A DNA stretch of 64,000 nt from Lytechinus pictus. Lineage: Eukaryota; Echinodermata; Echinoidea; Temnopleuroida; Toxopneustidae. Shown in pieces: positions 58,101 to 64,000 of the stretch (its first letter is position 1; every line of letters starts with the position of its first letter). The notes beneath the pieces are model-generated. The model did no database searches, had not been told where the DNA came from, and saw only the letters and a program-made list of their open reading frames with translations. The stretch is from assembly GCF_037042905.1 (NCBI RefSeq), contig NC_087252.1, positions 255,501 through 319,500 on the forward strand. Reading direction: 5' to 3'. The position numbers and the translations under genes were made by a program.

Positions 58101-58540
58101 CTTGCTGGCTGCAGGATGGTGTGTCATGGAGATTGGAGCCTACAGCTTCACCTTCAGTACTGTCTTCAGGTTCTTCCTTTATAAAGCAAATCAACGTCCT
58201 TTCTGATGATTGAGGAACCTCCATCTCCTTGTCATCATCATTGTCTTCTGTCCAGCCTTCTTCTGACCTTCCATCCACCATGGAATCATCACGGTCCACT
58301 TCTTGCTGACCATGTGTTTCTAGCGCTTCCGATCCACCATCTCCGGTCAGTCTTCCTTCTAAATTACCATGCTCTAAGGAAGTCTCAGCAGTTCCTCTTG
58401 GTTTCTCTGCCTTGTCTTCCTGCAAGGGATTCTGTTCTGTCAAAGTGTCCTTCAGGTCTTCTTCCTTGACAATGCTGTATGTCTCATATGGCTCCTCTTT
58501 GATTTCCTTGTCTAAGGTCACCTCGTTGTTTGCCATGGTT
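58101..58540 (-). CDS. ZNF-D acidic leader exon
   Basis: Acceptor TGTTCTCTTTTCAAG, then AACC and an ATG at 58534-58536 in strong context (ACCATGG). The frame is also open from the acceptor in phase 2, so upstream exons could add an N-terminus. It encodes MANNEVTLDKEIKEEPYET, SIVKEEDLKD, a single WTEDNDDDKEMEV, CFIKEEPEDSTEG and the terminal LHDTPSCSQQ plus G at a GTTTGT donor, phase 1. Several psi-K-x-E motifs (IKEE, VKEE) resemble SUMO-acceptor sites. Orthologous in layout to the leaders at 8934-9496 and 23569-24770. It is the only leader visible for both ZNF-D and ZNF-E. Confidence 0.85.
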
Positions 58541-59210
58541 CTTGAAAAGAGAACATTATTAATATCATTAAAACACTGCCATTCAATTTCATTACTTTAG
58601 GGGTATGGCTACTTTTCTTAATTCTCATCTAACTGGGCTTTTTTGGGCTCTGGTATAACTTAGGGAGGGGGGGGGGGACAGATCCACCCCCCCTCCCCCC
58701 ATGAGATTTTGGCCAACAGCCATCAAATCGGCACATATATTTGACTTGGGTGGACATTTGATTGGATTCTGTACAAACTCATTTTGAAAGCATTGCCAAA
58801 ACTGCCATTTATCTTTCAGGTTATTTTGTCAGTATAGCACAAATAGAGAAATGAATAAGGACCCTCAAACTTTCCAAGGCTAAGAATTGGGGCATCGATG
58901 CCAGTCAACAGGGCATCCACAATCATGGTCTTGGATTAATCAAAGCCCTGGCAAGAATCTTTATAAACTTCCATGCAAATTTAACATCTACTTTGAGAAA
59001 TGTGCAACACAAAATTTACAACTTTTGGCCTAAAATGGAGGGGAAATGCCATGGTTATCCTATTGGGAGTTTCCATTTAAAACAATACAGCATCAATTGT
59101 GAATGTACCTTTTTAGTTTCAATTTAATTTTCTTAATAACCAATATATGGCCATATAATTTGCCATCAGGATACCAGATATATGAGCAAGCACTGGGCAT
59201 CTACAATCAT
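58541..59210. other. upstream of the ZNF-D leader
   Basis: No exon resembling the ZNF-B N-terminal region is seen on the minus strand. A G run followed by a C-rich tract lies at 58661-58699. Confidence 0.45.
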
Positions 59211-59512
59211 ATAAGAATAATAATAATAACACAGTTCTTGTATAGCGCATATCACATTATATCATAACATTCCTATGAGCTTCCATAGGACTTGGACATC
59301 ATTACCCTGGCTTTAGCCCCGCAGCCTTTTACAGCGCGGTGGCATTTCAAGGAATGAATTTCTGCCAGGTACCCATACACCTCACCTGGGTTGAGTGCAG
59401 CAAAATGTGGATGAATTTCTTGCTGAAGGAAATTATGCCATGGCTGAGATTGAACCCACGACCCAATTTCAAAGTCAGAAGACTAATCCACTGGGCCACA
59501 ATGCTCTACATC
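59211..59512 (-). repeat. SINE family B, full copy
   Basis: The + strand shows AATAATAATAATAACAC, TTGTATAGCGCATATCACAT, CTCACCTGGGTTGAGTGCAG, then the tRNA-like head as reverse complement (GATTGAACCCACGACCC, ACTAATCCACTGGGCCACAA). The reverse-strand partner of 29200-29495. Confidence 0.85.
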
Positions 59513-59565
59513 ATCCAACTTTCAACCTTGTGTCCTCATATAAAAATCATCTAAAAAGAATCTCT

Positions 59566-59671
59566 GGGGCCCGTAACACAAAGCTTAGCAATGATCGTAA
59601 AACATTTTCTACGATTGATTCAATTGACTACAATGTACGATCAATCGCTAACCTTTGAGTTACAGGACCCT
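59566..59671. mobile_element. short foldback with GGGGCCC end
   Basis: GGGGCCCGTAACACAAAGCTTAG pairs loosely with CTAACCTTTGAGTTACAGGACCC at 20-bp scale, and CGATTGATTCAATTG with its neighbours. Probably related to 27781-28060. Confidence 0.6.
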
Positions 59672-61601
59672 GATCAATGCGACAATCACACCAACAAAAC
59701 TTACTCCAAACTGACAGATGAAATGTTATAACTAGAGATGCTCGGCGGGTCGCGCGGCAGGGCACATGTACCCCCGAACCCATCGCGTCATAGATCATTG
59801 CGATATATAGAGCTCACACAGAAATTTGACAAATAAATACAATCATCATGGCGACAATGACCCTGCCCACATTTTGCCTGAGGGTACGAAATCTGATGAC
59901 AATAATATGACGCAGCAGCGTGACTCTGCAGAACCTAAAGTATTGTCCAGTAGCACCTGTTGGGGAATAAAATTATAGAGTAATCTGGATATATTTTGTA
60001 AACCTAGCCCCAAGACCCCCCCCACCAAAAATGATAGGCATTTTTGCTTTTATACATGTACATGTACCTTCGAATATTGCTTCTGTGTGCCAACTGTTAT
60101 TACAAACTGGAAACAAGGCAAACGCGATTTTGTGTCTCGCCCACTTATGAAAAAACCCAGAAATATCGTGATTTGCGAGGGCACGCAACAGAATTGTATC
60201 GAAACTTCATTGTGAAATGACTGGGATGGAATAACACTTGTCATAAGAGCCTTGCACGTACATGTAAACTTTAATGTTGACCTGAAAATGAACTTTGACC
60301 TTACCATGTGACCAGAGCTGCCAAGTTGTATTTTGCATTTTCAGTATTCTTATCCCCCAAAATCAGTATTTTGACAAAAAATCAGTATTTTTACAGTGTG
60401 AGATAGATATTTTGTATTTTTCCCCCCAAAAGTGTATTTCATAATAAAATGCTTGGCGCACTCGCCCATCACGGCGCTCAAGCTGCATGCAAGCTAAAAT
60501 GCGCACTGCTCTTGCAGATGAAAAAAAAAAAACATTGAAACTTGTGTATATCTCACCCTGGTTTTTACAAAATGATTGAAAAAAAAACAAGTTACCTGAA
60601 ATTACATTGATCTAATAAGCATATTTTTTTTTTTATACAAAAAACATATTTTTTAAAGTATACATCCAAAGAATCAAAAGTATTTTATAATGACTTTATG
60701 TGGTCATCATTGTAAAGGGGAAGTATTACTAATCAGATATATAACTTCACTTTTCAAAATAGTGATCAGAGATTGCAGAAATCAGCTCTCAAAAATGATT
60801 TATTTTCATGCCATATTTATGCCTTCCACCGGTCCTCTTGCGAGCTCCAGCTGAGTGACGTCACACAATGAGCAGTGAGCAGCTGAGCTGACAGCAGCCC
60901 ATTGGAGACGATCTTTCCAATCAGCGTTTTTTGCTCTTAGAATTGTTTATTCCTCTTAAGATTGGTCTTGTTATATAGATAAAAGTTTGAATTTACTGAA
61001 CAGTGAAAAAAAGTGCACATTTAACGTATTTTGGTAACCGATATTTAGCTTAGATTTTTTTTTTTTCAAGAAATATATGTGAATAAACAAAGCATATTTT
61101 CACGTAGAAATCACACTTGCGTCACATTAATGTTATAGTCAATATAAAGCATAGACATTCTTCTTTATGACTGAACAAAAATTATGAAATTTCATTAAGT
61201 AGCAAAGTCAGGAACCACAAAAAAACACGGCAATATCCATCGCGAAATGACTGAAATTGCAGTTGAATTGCCGAAGCATTATTAGGAAACAGCGGCGAGC
61301 GGACTTTCTTTCATATATCTTAAAAATGCCTTCCCATTAGGGCGATGGTCTGTGGCCAAATGCGTTGGCCATTGTTTTGTCATGTGCGAGGACCCTGGTT
61401 CGAAACTCTGATTTTTTTTTTTCTGGGTATTTTTTTTTTATTCCTTCCCCGTCCCTACCCATCTTTTTTTTCTCTTTTTATTTTCATGTGAAATTCTATT
61501 CAGACCTGTATTTATCAAATCTTGCTTCTTAATTGCTGCTTTTGATTTTCAAGTTCTTGATTAGATTATTTCTACTCTTATTTGGGACGGGAGGGGTAGA
61601 G
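59672..61601. other. intergenic DNA
   Basis: No gene recognised. A possible tRNA-like SINE head (GGCGATGGTCTGTGGCC, CCTGGTTCGAAACTC) lies at 61340-61412, followed by T runs. A tract at 60340-60400 repeats AATCAGTATTTT. Confidence 0.4.
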
Positions 61602-61938
61602 TTAAAAGTCAAGTCCACATCAACTAAAAATTATTTGAATAGAGTAATTTCCCTTGTGGTTTTTACTCAAAACAGTCATATACACGAAACAATGATATGC
61701 AAATTAGAGTTGTCACTCACATCACATTCGTTTCTATTTTTTGTGGCATTTTGTTTTTTATTCTTTGCAGATTTGACGATAGGAAACTCTTCATCTGATC
61801 ACAATAGGTTATATTTACGGAACTGTTAAAATAGTAATTATATAAATTTGAATCAAAGTTTTTATGAAATTTCCTGCAATATCTTGTTATTTTTCTTTAA
61901 ATTCAAATGAATTTTTGATTGCGTGGACTTCTCCTTTA
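61602..61938. mobile_element. TTAA-type foldback, relative of 5209-5811
   Basis: TTAAAAGTCAAGTCCACATC and GTGGACTTCTCCTTTA are inverted ends; inside, AAAAATTATTTGAATA pairs with AAATTCAAATGAATTTTT. Shorter and more diverged than the 5209 copy, with the right-hand TTAA lost. Confidence 0.65.
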
Positions 61939-62270
61939 CTCTTAATGTAGGGAATGCATAGCAAAATTTATCCAGAAACAAAATTGTCTTAGAATATGCA
62001 AATCAGTAATTGGACACATGTTCACTTTTCTTTCATCCAGGCCACTTCCTCACATCCACCAGGCTTTCAGTCTTATAACAAAAATGATGAACCATCACAC
62101 AACATTCACAGTGCTTCACAATAAATATTTCACTTCTGTTCATACATGCAATAAATATTCTGGAAAACAAATAAAAGGCGTACCCATATTCAAATACCGT
62201 TTAAAAGGACAAATATATTATACCTTTCCAGAAAAATCAGCACGTTAAATATCTGATAACAAAACATAAT

Positions 62271-62445
62271 TATGGGGCACTGCAAGAAACTTATGTTCAA
62301 TTGCAAATCAAGCGTAAGTCTTAAATTCAAATTCAAGCGTAATAAGGTCGAGTTGCAATCGCAATTCAACTACATGTTTAATCAAAGGACTTACCCTTGA
62401 TTTGGGACGTGTGATTGAGTATAACATTTCTCGCAAAATGCCCTA
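62271..62445. mobile_element. 175-bp foldback
   Basis: Inverted pairs: GGGCACTGCAAGAAA with TTTCTCGCAAAATGCCC (imperfect), and CAAATCAAGCGTAAGTC with GACTTACCCTTGATTTG. Confidence 0.65.
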
Positions 62446-62583
62446 GTAACATTAAAATTGTTCTTTCGTTTAAATTGTGTGTTATTATTTTTGACAAGCT
62501 GTATTCCTGTCCAAGTCAAATTTCTTAGTTCTCTCCAAAACTGTGCTCAAAATTGTTTCCAAGATTGATAAAGAATTTTTTTC

Positions 62584-62755
62584 TTTTGTATCATTATCAG
62601 TCCACATCTTGCAAACCGTAGGTCCTGGAAATAGTGAAGAAAAAAATGGCTATACCCAAATCATAGTAAAAGGACATGATGGAATCTCCCAGATTGAGGT
62701 AGCAAGCAGAGACCAGAAGTCACCAGAGTCAGCAAGTGTGAAGATCTGTGTGTAG
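62584..62755 (+). CDS. unassigned candidate terminal exon
   Basis: A TTGTATCATTATCAG-like acceptor opens a 57-codon frame with protein-like composition: VHILQTVGPGNSEEKNGYTQ, then IIVKGHDGISQIEVASRDQ, then SPESASVKICV and a TAG stop at 62753-62755. Entry would be in phase 1. I do not recognise a family and see no partner exon upstream in the window. It could be the last exon of an unknown gene or a chance frame. Confidence 0.3.
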
Positions 62756-62905
62756 AAGAGAGAAAAAAAGAAATAATCAAATCAAAGTATGAATTTAATT
62801 ATCGTGATGATTGATGACGTGCGGTGGCATGTAATTCCCGGTCAACAACAAATGATAGTATAGGTTTAGACACCTGAAAAGTTCCACTCAGAACACTGGT
62901 GCTCT

Positions 62906-63060
62906 ACCTCAAGTGATGTTTGTGTAGGCCCCACTCCACTTCACTACCGCTACACTATCGTACATGTACGCCACACCTACCCGGGTAGGTGTGTAGCGTA
63001 GTGTAGGCTGTAGCAGTACTCCAGTAGTGAAGTGGAGACTACACGAACATCACTTGAGGT
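62906..63060. mobile_element. 155-bp near-perfect hairpin
   Basis: ACCTCAAGTGATGTTTGTGT pairs with ACACGAACATCACTTGAGGT, and CCACTTCACTAC with GTAGTGAAGTGG. The centre is ACCTACCCGGGTAGGT, a perfect palindrome. Confidence 0.85.
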
Positions 63061-63184
63061 ACGGTGCTCTCTGAGTCTCTGTGTCATTACAAAGATTGCA
63101 TTTATCTTCATTGTTGAAGGCATTACGCATACATATATGCAGCAACACTCTAATCAGAAAGAAACACCAGACTCTAATTTTGGC

Positions 63185-63812
63185 CCACCCAGTACCCAAG
63201 GGTTCATTTTTTGCCGCCGCGCACAGAAAATTCAAGCCATAGAAGTCGTGGACCCAAGAAGTGAGATCCCAGCACGCGCGACCCACTAGTTAGAAATCCA
63301 CTGCCAAACGCGGTTCGTGGTTAGTATACTAATACTAACCTCGCAATACGTACTAGTAGTATACTAAATAATACTAACCACTCAATACGTGTGAGTGATT
63401 TTGGCCAGGAATCAGGGTAATCACTGCTGAAAATTTGTCTGGCTTCATGACATCGGCATCATGGTGATATAATTCTGTGTATAATAAAAACTTAAACATT
63501 CCTCTGAAACAGCAGATTTTCAGCCATGGTCCATACCACTCAGTGCTCCTAAATAATTTAATCGCCTGCCTGAGTCCCGACCAGTTTTAGAAATCTGAAG
63601 AAAAAATCTGCTGGAATTGTGCCACTCACACGTATTAAGTATACTAACCTCGTACCACGAACCGCGTTTGGCAGTGGATTTCTAACTAGTGGGTCGCGCG
63701 TGCTTAGCCTGGAGGCGTCTGGAATCTCACTTCTTGGGTCCACAACACACGACTTCTAATTCTATGGCTTGATTTTTCTGTGCGTGGCGGCATGTAATGA
63801 ACCCTTGGGTGG
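63185..63812. mobile_element. 628-bp inverted repeat
   Basis: Left arm CCCAAGGGTTCATT, GCACAGAAAATTCAAGCCAT, CACTGCCAAACGCGGTTCGT; right arm carries their reverse complements in mirror order, ending AATGAACCCTTGGGTGG. The spacer has CGTATTAAGTATACTAACC-like phrases. Confidence 0.8.
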
Positions 63813-64000
63813 AATTGTGCAAAAACATTATTTCTAAAATAAAAACTTTTTAATTTTAATAGTAGTTATGCCAAAATGCATGATTCTAAACTTATATCAG
63901 ATCTGTATCTGTCATCTGACCTGAATGCATCGTCAGAACAAGTACAGTTTCCAAACATGCTTACCTTGACTTTTGACTGGATCAAACAGCGTAGCCTGCA

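Overview
This is animal (eukaryotic) DNA, most likely from an echinoderm and probably a sea urchin. The evidence is intron-split C2H2 zinc-finger genes with IKxEP-rich acidic leader exons, an overall AT-rich background with many ACATGTACATGTA-like words, and a very high density of foldback elements, tRNA-derived SINEs and hAT-like elements of the kind seen in echinoid genomes. The species assignment is inference. There are no bacterial-type operons, ribosome binding sites or CRISPR arrays.

Layout. Positions 1-11939 (+) hold ZNF-A: three candidate small 5' exons (one an exact-length duplicate of another), an acidic exon and a 12-finger exon. Its introns are full of transposons: a DR1-carrying repeat, a LINE fragment interrupted by a TTAA foldback, and a hAT element with a perfect 8-bp duplication. 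Positions 11940-19400 are gene-poor and dominated by a 2.7-kb foldback, smaller foldbacks and a repeat dimer. Positions 19481-26919 (+) hold ZNF-B, a four-exon gene that keeps open frame across every junction (891 codons) and carries a 12-copy 63-bp coding repeat. A second finger exon, ZNF-C (29560-30683, +), has the same splice phase but no visible leader exon of its own. Positions 31500-41000 are intergenic: hAT-like elements, a minisatellite, and a roughly 112-bp periodic array punctuated by a self-complementary GC core. Positions 41043-44363 (-) hold a complete four-exon WSCD/CG9164-type Golgi sulfotransferase (309 residues). Positions 47869-58540 (-) hold the mirror of the ZNF cluster: a leader exon (58101-58540), finger exon ZNF-D (55811-56925), finger exon ZNF-E (48814-50630, 16 fingers, with a fresh 384-bp internal duplication) and decayed finger relics beyond it. 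Positions 58541-64000 hold SINEs, foldbacks and one unassigned candidate exon.

How the genes relate. The five finger exons are paralogues. Every finger exon starts at a phase-1 acceptor and re-states an SGDxSxDRSH motif; every acidic leader exon ends LHxxxxCSxQ at a phase-1 GTTTGT donor. Leaders and finger cassettes are therefore frame-compatible in any combination. On each strand one leader is followed by two finger cassettes, which raises the possibility of cassette choice by alternative splicing, comparable in logic to Drosophila lola. That is the most interesting hypothesis here and can be tested with RNA reads. Gene boundaries come from hand-read splice sites and frame continuity; no homology search could be run.
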